Part shown: piece after piece, positions 36,401 to 44,504 of the stretch
Position numbering within the stretch: the first letter of the stretch is position 1
Layout of the letters: each line of letters begins with the position of its first letter
Assembly (NCBI RefSeq): GCF_000210915.2
Contig: NC_016620.1
Span: 1,364,001-1,428,000 of the forward strand
Length of the DNA: 64,000 bases
Source of the DNA: Halobacteriovorax marinus SJ
Lineage (GTDB): Bacteria > Bdellovibrionota > Bacteriovoracia > Bacteriovoracales > Bacteriovoracaceae
Direction: 5' to 3'
Notes under the pieces: generated by a model
What the model was told of the DNA's origin: nothing
Seen by the model: only the letters and a program-made list of their open reading frames with translations
The model's database searches: none
Program-made: the position numbers and the translations under genes

Positions 36401-36578
36401 GGCCTATGGAATCGCTGGCTATGATTCTATGTTGGCCGAGATGATGCTCAGTATGGGGTGGGGTCTATTGCTTGCCACGATTGTTACACTCTTTTTAATC
36501 CCGTGTCTTTACTCTTATTTCTTTAGTGTAAGACTATTTATTTTGAAGAAAACTCATATTCACTTGGAGGACGAATGA
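33459..36578 (+). CDS. RND-family efflux transporter (AcrB/heavy-metal type)
   Basis: 1039 aa with the RND layout: one N-terminal helix, a large periplasmic loop, helices 2-7, a second loop, helices 8-12. Signature segments: SASYPGAAAEDVELFVTKPI, the TM4 motif VIVMGIVVDDAIVVAENI with the two proton-relay Asp residues, and the equivalent GVVVNDAIIMISKLEED in the second half. No periplasmic adaptor or outer-membrane TolC-like gene is adjacent, so partners are elsewhere or it exports to the periplasm. The next gene overlaps its stop by 4 bp. Confidence 0.93.
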   Translation: MKSIITYFTKNHLVSNILFVGVFLMAIFAWNQIGKEEMPEFESNWMRVSASYPGAAAEDVELFVTKPIEDELKEVTGIEEIYTTSSTGSSSFRIVIDEDSANYSEVVQNIKDATLRASLPREVDTPTFRQFKSTEKAIIDVGFYLEGERALDYAARKKLQSMVLNFENQIKSLGVVSGIDKKGYDDPELHILIDPDKLNENDLSIDRLVSIIRNNHIRVPLGTLEDKDQSKVTAIHELEDKESLDSLFVVGNYGGKGVRLGEIAHVEPQFKKSTTIRKLQGHEGIVINVKKKFSTDILTAQENVVKFVEEFKKTHSESGLRVVLMDDESYDVKNRLSIVASNGIIGFILIFLVLFVFLDFKSGLWVGMGIPFTLAFAIISMTLVGYTINNMTLAAVIIVMGIVVDDAIVVAENISRKRYLGESPIDAAVNGTHQIITPVFGSILTTCVAFVPLLFFEGFFGKFVEYIPFVIISMLVASLLESTTILPSHLLERKSFFSRFKFLSFNSSWFFKYEEKFSVLLEKCLRWRAAVLLVAVLLSGISGYLFKTKMKFVMFPREEGKEVHIKVIGPKGANRFEMSKLIEPLEEMILRDKKDGVVAVQSTIGESRRGSGVLENQASVNVELVNKDDRELGLNDFIERWEKESQEIKGLTKINFLKSRWGRSSGSALEIQVQENNDKNRDEVTKLIEKYMLEDESLKDVEIEKPLNRREYNFKINQERLVRFNLSPENITTSLRSFVEGAILYTISKGDEDVEVRLTVDDKNKFDLSNLRELKIENNSGGFITLDKVVSIEEYMKPANIQRKDYKRTTIVYGNIKDGVAITPVEVAEKYEAKVFPKIIKDYPSSVITFIGEVKDTRESGGDFVISLIMVIGVIYIILVIMFNSLGAPLLIMAIVPFGLSGVVYALLAHGMYVYGFFAAVGALGMIGVVVNDAIIMISKLEEDISTMEENSLAKIASVSSTRLRPIVVTTLTTVAGVLPTAYGIAGYDSMLAEMMLSMGWGLLLATIVTLFLIPCLYSYFFSVRLFILKKTHIHLEDE

Positions 36579-37738
36579 AACTTTTAAAGTTACTACTCAC
36601 TTTTCTTGTTACTATCAACAGTTATGCCATTAATGTTGAGCTTGTGGCCAGAGCTGATGAATATGGTTCATTTAATCTTCCAGAAACTAGCTTTATTAGT
36701 AATTCAACGATCCAAAATAGCTCCAGTGGCGCAATTTCGTTTAATTTTGCCACTCTTTATAATGAGGAAGTGAGAATGGGGCTTTGGATTCAAAATGTCC
36801 TTCACCCTAATGGGAAAACACTCTATCTGGCACAAAGTGGAAACTATATAAGCGATCCTTCTCTTAACGATAGAGGGGATATTACTTTTGTTGTTTATAA
36901 TGAATTCGATTTTATAGGACTTTTTCTCTATGACTTTAAATCAGATTCGTTAACTAAAGTCATGGCACCAGATTCTTCTACTCTTATTTCAATTGCTAAC
37001 CCTAGAATCAATAATAATCAAGATATTCTCTTTCGCGCTGGTTATAAGAGTGGTGAAAAAGCTGTTGTGATCTATAAGAGTGGTGAGTTACAAACAATTG
37101 TCTCTGATAAGAATTCAGAAATATCTTATCTCTTCAATGCTAGTTTTATAGATGGTGACAATATTGCTCTGAAGGTAAGAGAAGGCTCTTCTCTCTCTGA
37201 TTCTTCTCCCGACTCGCTACGTGTTTATAAGGGAGAGAATAGTTTTGAAAGAGTTAACTACGATAATGATTATAGTGAAGAGTCCACTTTTAGTGACTTT
37301 AATAATTCTCTTGGTTCTCACTTTTCTTCAAAGTACATGGCCTTCATTGCTAAGATGAAGAGCGGTAAAAGAGTTCTAGTTAGACAGCTTGGCAATCGCT
37401 ATGAAATCATTGCAACTGAGGGAGAAGGTGGTATTAAAACACTTGAATACTTTGCACCTGCCATCAACTCAAAGGGATTCATCGCCTTTAGGGCCATCAA
37501 CTCTACAAATAAGAGAGGAATCTTCTTCTATGATGGCTTTGTTATTAGAGAAGTTCTCTCCGAAGGAAACTTAGTGCAAACAGATGCCTCAACTGCTGTG
37601 ATCCACGCTGCCAAAGGACCATGCTTTGGAGGGGGACTCTCTTTGAATTCGGCCAATGAGATAGTCATTCAAGCGAGAATTTATACGAAGTATAAAGAAA
37701 AGGCCCTTGGAACTGCAGTTCTCAAAATTAGTCTCTAA
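36575..37738 (+). CDS. secreted beta-propeller-like protein coupled to the RND gene
   Basis: 387-aa protein with signal peptide (LLKLLLTFLVTINSYA). It has repeated blade-like units with a P-x-(I/L)-N-x3-(D/G)-I-x-F pattern: PSLNDRGDITFVVY, PRINNNQDILFRAGY, PAINSKGFIAFRAIN. This resembles the repeats of secreted DUF7453-type proteins (family name from memory). Start overlaps the RND stop by 4 bp, so the two are cotranslated; it may be an accessory envelope protein for that transporter (inference). Confidence 0.78.
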   Translation: MKLLKLLLTFLVTINSYAINVELVARADEYGSFNLPETSFISNSTIQNSSSGAISFNFATLYNEEVRMGLWIQNVLHPNGKTLYLAQSGNYISDPSLNDRGDITFVVYNEFDFIGLFLYDFKSDSLTKVMAPDSSTLISIANPRINNNQDILFRAGYKSGEKAVVIYKSGELQTIVSDKNSEISYLFNASFIDGDNIALKVREGSSLSDSSPDSLRVYKGENSFERVNYDNDYSEESTFSDFNNSLGSHFSSKYMAFIAKMKSGKRVLVRQLGNRYEIIATEGEGGIKTLEYFAPAINSKGFIAFRAINSTNKRGIFFYDGFVIREVLSEGNLVQTDASTAVIHAAKGPCFGGGLSLNSANEIVIQARIYTKYKEKALGTAVLKISL

Positions 37739-37752
37739 AATTAAGGGTGTGC

Positions 37753-37845
37753 AGGGTGTTAATAGACCCTAAACCCCCTACAAATCATAGTTTTTATGTA
37801 GGAAACTTGGTAAAGTATTGACCCTATAATAGATATATTTAGGGT
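37753..37845. promoter_or_regulatory. region with three inverted repeats upstream of the CrtI-like/FabG cassette
   Basis: Three dyads lie in 93 bp: AGGGT/ACCCT (37753-37757, 37766-37770), CCTACA/TGTAGG (37777-37782, 37797-37802) and ACCCTA/TAGGGT (37821-37826, 37840-37845). The third encloses a TATAAT at 37825-37830 and ends 7 bp before the start codon. The first and third share the AGGGT half site. The first two may also act as a transcription stop for the preceding operon. Confidence 0.5.
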
Positions 37846-37851
37846 TATAAA

Positions 37852-39267
37852 ATGTTACTCAAAAAGAAAGATAAAATTACAAAAGATTATGATGTTATTG
37901 TTATCGGCTCTGGCCTAGCGGGAATGACTGCAGCAAATAAGTTAGCACAGAATGGCCGCAGTGTTCTTCTATTAGAATCTCATAATAAGCTAGGGGGATT
38001 TGCTACTTGGTTTAAGAGACAATCTGGTGATCATATCTTTGATGTCTCTCTACACGGTTTTCCTGTAGGCATGATTAAGACTTGTAAGAAGTATTGGTCT
38101 AGAGAGATTGCAAATCAAATTGTTCAAGTTAAGAGTGTTAAATTTTCTAATCCCCAATTTGATATAGAGACAGACTTCACTAAAGAGCACTATATTGAAG
38201 TTCTCACTACTAAGTTTAATCTTGAACGCGATAATGTAATCTCTTTCTTTGATCATCTAGCGGCCATGAATTTCTACGACGATAGTGGAATGACTAATGG
38301 AGAGCTATTTGAAAAATTCTTCCCAAAGAGAAATGATGTTCACCGCTTCTTAATGGAGCCAATTGTCTACGCTAATGGATCAACTCTTGAAGATCCTGCG
38401 ATTACTTATGGAATCGTTTTCTCTAACTTCATGAGTAAGGGCGTTTATATTTTCAAAGGTGGAACAGATAAGCTTATCTCTATGATGAAAGAAGAGCTTA
38501 TTAAGAATGGCGTCGATATTAAGTTACATTCAAAGGTCGAAGAGATTGTCGTTGAGGATAAGAAAGTTCAGGGCGTAATGCTTGGTGGAGAACTTATTAA
38601 GAGTAAGTCTGTGCTTTCAAACTCAAACCTTTTAAGCACTGTTTTTAAATTGGCCGGTGCCGATAATTTTGATCCTGAATATATAGAGAAGGCCAAAGAA
38701 GTTAGACTTAATACTTCTAGTTGCCAAGTCTTTATGGGAATTAAAAAGGGTGAAACTATCCCTGATATAGGTGAGTTGGTATTTTACTCAGACGATCAAG
38801 ATTTTAATACTGATCTCATTCTCTCTCCAAAAGTAGGTAGTCAAACATTCTCAGTATACTATCCAGAGATGAGAGAAGATAGAGAAGGTCGTTACGCCGT
38901 TGTTTCTTCAAGTAATGCGCGCTATGAAGACTGGAGTGAATTATCAAAAGAAGAGTATCTAGAGAAGAAGAAGTTCACTATTGAAAGGGCCCTAGTTACT
39001 TTAGAGAAAATCATTCCTGGTGTGCGAGATAAAATAGATTACATAGATTGTTCAACACCTCTTACAGTTGAGAAATATACTCACCATAGAAAAGGTGCGA
39101 GCTTTGGAACGAAGTTTGAGGGCTTACCCATTAGTATGGAAATGCACAAGCAAGTCGACGGTCTCTTCCATTCTGGTTCTGTTGGAATAATCATGTCTGG
39201 ATGGCTTGGAGCTGCAAATTACGGTGTAATTCAGTCTCACGAAGTAGAAACATATTTATCAAAGTAG
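37852..39267 (+). CDS. FAD-dependent oxidoreductase, CrtI/retinol-saturase type (cassette copy 1)
   Basis: 471-aa flavoenzyme. N-terminal dinucleotide fold DVIVIGSGLAGMTAANKLAQ (about 15-34), then LLLESHNKLGGFATWF typical of phytoene-desaturase-like enzymes, and a C-terminal FAD motif GLFHSGSVGIIMSGWLGAANYG. Relatives saturate, desaturate or isomerise carbon-carbon double bonds in polyenes. It is the first gene of a cassette with FabG-, FabZ- and FabI-like enzymes, so I infer action on the chain made by that set. A related enzyme is encoded at 50510. No carotenoid synthase (crtB/crtE) is nearby. Confidence 0.86.
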   Translation: MLLKKKDKITKDYDVIVIGSGLAGMTAANKLAQNGRSVLLLESHNKLGGFATWFKRQSGDHIFDVSLHGFPVGMIKTCKKYWSREIANQIVQVKSVKFSNPQFDIETDFTKEHYIEVLTTKFNLERDNVISFFDHLAAMNFYDDSGMTNGELFEKFFPKRNDVHRFLMEPIVYANGSTLEDPAITYGIVFSNFMSKGVYIFKGGTDKLISMMKEELIKNGVDIKLHSKVEEIVVEDKKVQGVMLGGELIKSKSVLSNSNLLSTVFKLAGADNFDPEYIEKAKEVRLNTSSCQVFMGIKKGETIPDIGELVFYSDDQDFNTDLILSPKVGSQTFSVYYPEMREDREGRYAVVSSSNARYEDWSELSKEEYLEKKKFTIERALVTLEKIIPGVRDKIDYIDCSTPLTVEKYTHHRKGASFGTKFEGLPISMEMHKQVDGLFHSGSVGIIMSGWLGAANYGVIQSHEVETYLSK

Positions 39268-39274
39268 GTAATAG

Positions 39275-40021
39275 ATGATGAATTTTAATTTTAATGAAAA
39301 AATTGTAGTTGTGACAGGCGGAACTCGTGGAATTGGAAAAGGTGTGACAACAGCATTCTTAGAAAATGGTGCTAAAGTTATCGCGACCTATACTTCTAAT
39401 GATGAAGCTGCGAATGCGTTTAAAGACTCTTTAGGTGAGTTAGCCAAGAATATAGATTTAAGAAAGTTTGATGTCTCTCTTGAGAGTGATGTGACTGATT
39501 TTTATAATTACTTAGAGAGTGAATATGAGAGAGTTGATATTTTAGTCAATAACTCTGGAATTAGAAAAGACCATGTCTTAGCTTTAATGCCAAGCGAGGA
39601 TTGGGATAAGGTTCTAGATGTAAATCTTAAGGGAACTTTTCTTATGACTAAAATGGCCATTCCTCTAATGATGAGAAATCGTTTTGGACGAGTTATTAAT
39701 ATGAGCTCTGTTGGTGGAGCACTTGGGCTTTCTGGTCAGGCGAATTATGCAGCCTCTAAAGCGGGTCAAGTGGCCTTATCAAAGTCTTTATCTAAGGAAG
39801 TTGGTAAGAAGGGTATTACTATTAATAATATATGCCCTGGTTTTATTGAAACAGAACTTATTTCTGACTTACCTGCTGAGCAAGTTAAAGAGTATAAGAA
39901 ACAAGTTCCACTTAAACGTTTTGGTAAGGTTGAAGAAGTTGCAAGTGCTGTTCTGTTTTTAGCTAGTGAGCACGCAGCTTATATCACAGGAACATCTCTT
40001 GAAATAACTGGCGGTCTTTAA
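39275..40021 (+). CDS. 3-oxoacyl-[ACP] reductase-like SDR (FabG type)
   Basis: 248-aa short-chain dehydrogenase. Cofactor motif VVTGGTRGIGKG (12-23), NNSG at 92-95, active-site Ser around 144-145 and Y158-x3-K162 (NYAASKAG). Length, the Ser-Tyr-Lys set and C-terminal GTSLEITGGL match FabG, the NADPH-dependent reducer of 3-oxoacyl-ACP. Its TAA shares a base with the ATG of the dehydratase gene next to it, which strengthens the fatty-acid assignment. Confidence 0.88.
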   Translation: MMNFNFNEKIVVVTGGTRGIGKGVTTAFLENGAKVIATYTSNDEAANAFKDSLGELAKNIDLRKFDVSLESDVTDFYNYLESEYERVDILVNNSGIRKDHVLALMPSEDWDKVLDVNLKGTFLMTKMAIPLMMRNRFGRVINMSSVGGALGLSGQANYAASKAGQVALSKSLSKEVGKKGITINNICPGFIETELISDLPAEQVKEYKKQVPLKRFGKVEEVASAVLFLASEHAAYITGTSLEITGGL

Positions 40022-40443
40022 TGTCTAAGTTTAGTGCTGAAGTCCTTGAACTACTACCACAAAAACCTCCATTTCTATTCGTAGATAAAGTTATTGAAAG
40101 GGGAGAGGGTGTCATTACAACTTCTCTGACATTAACTGGTGAGGAAGATTTCTTTATGGGACATTTTCCAGGAAATCCAATTATGCCTGGTGTTTTACTG
40201 CAAGAAGCTTCTTTTCAATCGGGTGCTCTTTTAATGGCCTCTCTGTCTGGAAAAGGACTAGGAGTTGTCACTAAGGTGAGTAATGCAAAGTTCAAAAACT
40301 TTGTGAAGCCTGGTGATGAATTAATTATGCAAGTGAGTCTTGTTGATCAAGTGTCCAATGCTTACTATATGAAGGCCAAGAGTACAGTGAATGGTAAAGT
40401 GGTTATGGCCATTGAGTTTAGTTGTGCACTAATTGAGGAATAG
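40021..40443 (+). CDS. fabZ: 3-hydroxyacyl-[ACP] dehydratase (FabZ type)
   Basis: 140-aa hotdog-fold dehydratase. The active-site region MGHFPGNPIMPGVLLQEA has catalytic His48 and Glu62; LLPQKPPFLFVDKVIE near the start is also typical of FabZ. It removes water from 3-hydroxyacyl-ACP. This is probably not the housekeeping fabZ, which usually neighbours lpx genes; here it sits in a dedicated cassette. Coupled by a TAATG overlap to the FabG-like gene. Confidence 0.9.
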   Translation: MSKFSAEVLELLPQKPPFLFVDKVIERGEGVITTSLTLTGEEDFFMGHFPGNPIMPGVLLQEASFQSGALLMASLSGKGLGVVTKVSNAKFKNFVKPGDELIMQVSLVDQVSNAYYMKAKSTVNGKVVMAIEFSCALIEE

Positions 40444-40446
40444 AAA

Positions 40447-41241
40447 ATGGATTTTGGTTTTAAAAATAAAAACTTTGTAATATCAGGTGTGGCAAATCGT
40501 AAGAGTGTTGCCTACTTTGTTGCTAAAAGCCTAAGTGAGTCCGGAGCAAACCTTATTCTAACTGTCCAATCAGAGGATCATTTAACTAAGGTTCAAAAAC
40601 TTATCCCAGAGGCACTCACTTATATTGTTGATGTTGAAAATAGTGATGATATTTCAAATTTTGGAAAAGAGATTTCAAAATTAGGTCGAAAGATTGATGG
40701 CTTTCTTCACTCTATCGCCTTTGCCAATTACTCAGAAGGTATTAAGCCTTTTCATGAAACGAAATTAGAAGATTATTTACAGGCAACTAATATTTCTTCA
40801 TTCTCCTTAGTTGCCTTATCTAATACTCTGAGACCTTCTTTTAGTGAAGATGCTTCAATTGTGACTGTATCTATCTCTGATACAAGGGCCACTAGTTATG
40901 GATATATGGGTCCTATTAAGGCCTCTCTCGATGCCACAGTGGCGTACTTAGCAAAATCTCTAAGTGCTGAGTCAAGAATTCGATGTAATGCTGTTTGTGC
41001 GGGACCTTTGAAAACTTCTGCTTCAGCTGGAATTCCAGGCTATATCAATAATTACCTCTTTGCTCAAAGTCTTACTTTAAGAAAAGAGAATTTAAAGACA
41101 GCAGAAGTCGCGAATACTATTTCATTCTTATTGAGTTCTCTTTCAAGTGGAATTAATGCAACTGGTATTAAGGTTGATGCAGGTATGAGTTGTAATCATT
41201 TTGATGCTGATGTTGTAAATACAGTAGCAAATAATTTATAA
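40447..41241 (+). CDS. enoyl-[ACP] reductase-like SDR (FabI type)
   Basis: 264-aa SDR. The N-terminal motif VISGVANRKSVAYFVAKSL lacks the classical GxxxGxG spacing and matches the FabI version (G-x5-S). Catalytic pair Y151-x6-K158 (YGYMGPIK) has the FabI Y-x6-K spacing, not the Y-x3-K of FabG. It would reduce enoyl-ACP, completing the elongation cycle with the two preceding genes. Fourth gene of the cassette; followed by a terminator hairpin. Chain specificity is unknown. Confidence 0.86.
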   Translation: MDFGFKNKNFVISGVANRKSVAYFVAKSLSESGANLILTVQSEDHLTKVQKLIPEALTYIVDVENSDDISNFGKEISKLGRKIDGFLHSIAFANYSEGIKPFHETKLEDYLQATNISSFSLVALSNTLRPSFSEDASIVTVSISDTRATSYGYMGPIKASLDATVAYLAKSLSAESRIRCNAVCAGPLKTSASAGIPGYINNYLFAQSLTLRKENLKTAEVANTISFLLSSLSSGINATGIKVDAGMSCNHFDADVVNTVANNL

Positions 41242-41244
41242 AGA

Positions 41245-41275
41245 AAGCCTCGCCCGTAGTGGGCGAGTTCTCTTT
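41245..41275. terminator. bidirectional terminator between convergent genes
   Basis: CTCGCCC-GTAGT-GGGCGAG: perfect 7-bp G/C-rich stem (41249-41267), with TTCTCTTTC after it on the plus strand and GCTTTCTTT after it on the minus strand. It separates the FabI-like gene from the convergent peroxiredoxin gene. Confidence 0.85.
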
Positions 41276-42007
41276 CTATGAAAAATACTTTTCTAAATCA
41301 TCACTTCCACCAATTCTCTTTCCATCTACAAATACTTGAGGAACCTTTCCTTGCCCTGTAAGTGCAGCTAAAGAAACACTGGTCGCATCTCTTCCAAGAA
41401 TCACTTCTTCAAAGTCTAGCTCCTTGCTTCTTAATAACTCTTTCGCTTTTGTACAAAAAGGACATCCCGGTTTCGTGATAACTGTGATGGCCTTTGGAAG
41501 CTCTGCTTTATCATTAATGAAGGCAAGCATTGTATCAGCATCACTGACTTCAAATGGGTCACCTGGCTTATCTGGTTCAATGAACATTTTCTCAATAACT
41601 CCATTATTTACAAGCATTGAGTAGCGCCAAGATCTCTTACCAAATCCTAAATCTGACTTATCTACTAATAGACCCATCTTCTCAGTAAATTCACCATTAC
41701 CATCCGCTAGTAGAGTTACCTTATCTGCTTCTTGACTTTCTCCCCAAGATTTCATCACGAAGGCATCATTAACAGAGAGACAAACAATTTCGTCGACACC
41801 TTCTTTTGCAAAAGTCTTTGCTAGTTGATTATAGCGAGGAAGGTGAGTGGAAGAGCATGTTGGTGTAAAGGCACCTGGTAGTGAAAACAAGATGACTTTC
41901 TTATTCTTGAATAAATCATCTGATGCAATACTTTGTAGTCCTTTTTCATTTATTATTTTAAAGTCCGCACTTGGAATTCTTTGTCCTTCTCTATTTTCAA
42001 AACTCAT
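41276..42007 (-). CDS. hybrid peroxiredoxin 5-glutaredoxin
   Basis: 243-aa fusion. Residues 1-165 are a Prx5 domain with peroxidatic Cys51 in PGAFTPTCSSTHLP. Residues ~170-243 are a glutaredoxin domain with the CPFC site (182-185) and GKVPQVFVDGKRIGG. Such hybrids reduce peroxides using glutathione through their own Grx part, as described for the Haemophilus influenzae enzyme. It may protect against lipid peroxides next to the unsaturated-chain genes, which is inference. Full length and intact. Confidence 0.94.
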   Translation of the reverse strand: MSFENREGQRIPSADFKIINEKGLQSIASDDLFKNKKVILFSLPGAFTPTCSSTHLPRYNQLAKTFAKEGVDEIVCLSVNDAFVMKSWGESQEADKVTLLADGNGEFTEKMGLLVDKSDLGFGKRSWRYSMLVNNGVIEKMFIEPDKPGDPFEVSDADTMLAFINDKAELPKAITVITKPGCPFCTKAKELLRSKELDFEEVILGRDATSVSLAALTGQGKVPQVFVDGKRIGGSDDLEKYFS

Positions 42008-42123
42008 TTACGCCTCCTATTCTTTGCGTTTCATTCTGATATATAGTTTATAAAAAATGGCGATATAGTTAAAATCGAAATAATCTAAAGAGCGATAGAT
42101 ATTCTCAATCTTGTAAGTGTTTG

Positions 42124-42152
42124 ATTCTTTGTTTGTTATTTTAACAAAGAAT
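42124..42152. repeat. perfect 10-bp inverted repeat in the 314-bp gap before the 706-aa gene
   Basis: ATTCTTTGTT (42124-42133) and AACAAAGAAT (42143-42152) around a 9-nt loop. Position between divergent genes (peroxiredoxin minus, secreted protein plus) suggests an operator. No T-rich tail of terminator type. The rest of the gap shows no other clear element. Confidence 0.5.
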
Positions 42153-42321
42153 TAGCTAAATAGGTTAAAAATGGGGAATTTCTCATATTGCTTAACCTAT
42201 ATATTAAGTCAACAATTGAGCTGTCCGAAAAGTCTATGATAGAATTCACGAATCGCTGATTGTTATACTGCACGTTTGATCACTAATCATCAGTCCCACG
42301 AATTCTGTAATAGGTAGTGAG

Positions 42322-44442
42322 ATGAAATTAGTGCAGTATGTTCTTATTAGTGTCATCCTATATCTTTCCACAAAGGTATTGGCACAAGAAGAGAGCTTCG
42401 AACATTTTAAAATCGTAGACAAAGAGAAGCTTCATTCTCTCTATGGTGATGTGTTTGTAGGCCTCAAAAGTTCTGACATCGAATTAAAAGATGATAATGC
42501 TCTCTACCGAAGTATTCTTAATGAGTACTCTAATACCTATGAGAGTATTGGACAGAGGCAAGCAGCAAATGTCCTAAACGATAGAAATATCTCTGTCTTT
42601 GGAGGACTTAATAATATTGGAATTAAGTATTCAAAAGACTTCTTAGATTTCTCTATTATTGCTGGAAGGACTGTGGCCCCTGATTTATTTAGTGATGATA
42701 AGTGGATCGTTACAGATGAGTTCACTATTGATATCAACGCCTCAAAACTGCTTTCAAATTTAAAGGATCAAGGAGTAGTTGACTTCAGTGAAAAGCAATA
42801 TGCAGCTTTTGCTGGAGTGAGCTTTAAGAGAACGTTTAGATCTGTTCACTTTGCTGATAGTTATGCAAGTGGACTTACAATGCACTTTGATAAGCTTTTC
42901 TTATCCTTTCAAAAATTTACTAATAAAGAGTATTTAAATTTATCGGAGTATGAATTTCTTCAAAAAGAAGATTTCATCTCCCTTAAGGCCGGAGCAATTG
43001 CTGGGGCACCTATTTATGGACCTATCGTTGGTAGTGCAGGTGTCCTTGCTAGTTATGAGTCCCTATCTCGTGTTGATATACAAGCGGTTCATGACAATGA
43101 AAAGACAAGTGCTCATGAAAAATTAAGAATCAGTATGGAAAAGACTAAGTCGGCCAGTGTAGGTATCTCGGCAAGCATTGGTCTTGAGTTTTTAAAGCTT
43201 CTTAGGATGACTCTTCTTAAGTATGACTTTACATATGAATTAGAAGATTCAAAGAAAACGTATCTAAGCTTCTATGAACAAGACTATGAAAGACTTAAGA
43301 AAGATAGCTATTATGCTGCTCAAGTTGATAGAATCTTAAGGTTTAGAAAGTCTGATCTCTATGTCTTAAAAGATAATATTGTGAGTCTTGAGCAGAGAAA
43401 AACTGAGAAAAAGGAATCAAAGTATAGTCTTCTCTTTTGGGGAGGACAAAAAGAAGCAAGTACTCAGCAGATTGAAATCGTCAAAGAGGGAAGCGTTCAT
43501 AGATTTTTTAAACACTACTTTGAAAAAATCAAATATAAGCAGAATATCTTCTCTCGCCTCGTTTCTGTATTAGTTAAGTCCCTACTTAAACTTGATACTG
43601 TAATCAATAAAGATAGTAGTGATTCTAAGAAGGTTATTGTTGAGTATTCCGCTGATGAAAATTTAATTGAATCTAAAGGTGATGTTGATATGAAGACTGA
43701 GGAGAAAGTCTCTATCGGTTTCTCTCATAACTTCTTCACATCTTCAACTCAGGGTAGAACAAAGAAGAGTCAAAAGAAGGTTGCGCTAGAGATACTTAAT
43801 AATTACTCAGGTGTTGATCCCCTCGCGATAAAATTATTTGAGAGAGATCAAATCGTTGGTCCAGTTAAAATAAATGGTGATTATAAAATCAATCGTGACG
43901 GGCTTAATTATCTACTTAGCTTCAAACAAAGTGATTTGAAGAATCGTTACTACTCTATGTGTGGAGCAAAATCTAAGGGGATTTTTAAGTGGTTTAGAAA
44001 TCTCTTTAATAATTGCCTCCATAAGATGAATAATTCATCAAAGAAATTCTATACCGAGTGGGCCCTTAATGATTTCACTGGAGATTTATACACTTATTGT
44101 AAGAATAAAACGAAGAAGTATAGCTTCTTTAAGCGCTCTAGAAAGAGAAGAAAGTGCATGGAAGAGTATTCATATAGGAATAACCCAAGTGATCTGGCAC
44201 AAGTTCCTCTTTGGAGACTTAAAGATATCATTCAAACAATTTATTTAGAGCATAAGAATAAGACACAAATTCTCTCATTCTTTGGACATAATAATGTATT
44301 TTACTATGGCAATTTTCAGGCCAAAACCTCTACAGGTAGTCCTTTTGTAAGCTATTTTAATGAGGGGAGATTTGATGGTCTTGGAGTTGTTGATAATTTT
44401 CGTAGAGAAAATAACTTAAGAAGTCCTGCATCTTTAGAATAA
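42322..44442 (+). CDS. secreted protein of unknown function, distant relative of the 1027-aa protein
   Basis: 706-aa protein with signal peptide (YVLISVILYLSTKVLA). Central Gly/Ala/Ser-rich stretches (KAGAIAGAPIYGPIVGSAG) alternate with beta-like segments, possibly an outer-membrane or secreted beta protein. The C-terminal ~180 residues have cysteines set among Lys/Arg (YYSMCGAKSKG, NNCLHKM, YTYCKNKTKK, RRKCMEEY) and end with FFGHNNVFYYGNF. This order matches the end of the 1027-aa protein (ILGKDNIFIYGKI), suggesting a shared C-terminal module. No protease gene follows it. Confidence 0.8.
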   Translation: MKLVQYVLISVILYLSTKVLAQEESFEHFKIVDKEKLHSLYGDVFVGLKSSDIELKDDNALYRSILNEYSNTYESIGQRQAANVLNDRNISVFGGLNNIGIKYSKDFLDFSIIAGRTVAPDLFSDDKWIVTDEFTIDINASKLLSNLKDQGVVDFSEKQYAAFAGVSFKRTFRSVHFADSYASGLTMHFDKLFLSFQKFTNKEYLNLSEYEFLQKEDFISLKAGAIAGAPIYGPIVGSAGVLASYESLSRVDIQAVHDNEKTSAHEKLRISMEKTKSASVGISASIGLEFLKLLRMTLLKYDFTYELEDSKKTYLSFYEQDYERLKKDSYYAAQVDRILRFRKSDLYVLKDNIVSLEQRKTEKKESKYSLLFWGGQKEASTQQIEIVKEGSVHRFFKHYFEKIKYKQNIFSRLVSVLVKSLLKLDTVINKDSSDSKKVIVEYSADENLIESKGDVDMKTEEKVSIGFSHNFFTSSTQGRTKKSQKKVALEILNNYSGVDPLAIKLFERDQIVGPVKINGDYKINRDGLNYLLSFKQSDLKNRYYSMCGAKSKGIFKWFRNLFNNCLHKMNNSSKKFYTEWALNDFTGDLYTYCKNKTKKYSFFKRSRKRRKCMEEYSYRNNPSDLAQVPLWRLKDIIQTIYLEHKNKTQILSFFGHNNVFYYGNFQAKTSTGSPFVSYFNEGRFDGLGVVDNFRRENNLRSPASLE

Positions 44443-44504
44443 ATTAATAATTGTCAGCTAAAATTGGCCATATAAATACCGTAGAGAAGTTCATAGGGTA
44501 TTAA

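Noticed and set aside
37852-41241. Reading the plus-strand cassette as carotenoid or aryl-polyene genes
   Set aside because: No phytoene synthase, prenyl transferase, aryl-starter enzyme or glycosyl/acyl transferase is present; the FabG/Z/I set and the OleABCD neighbours fit hydrocarbon synthesis better.
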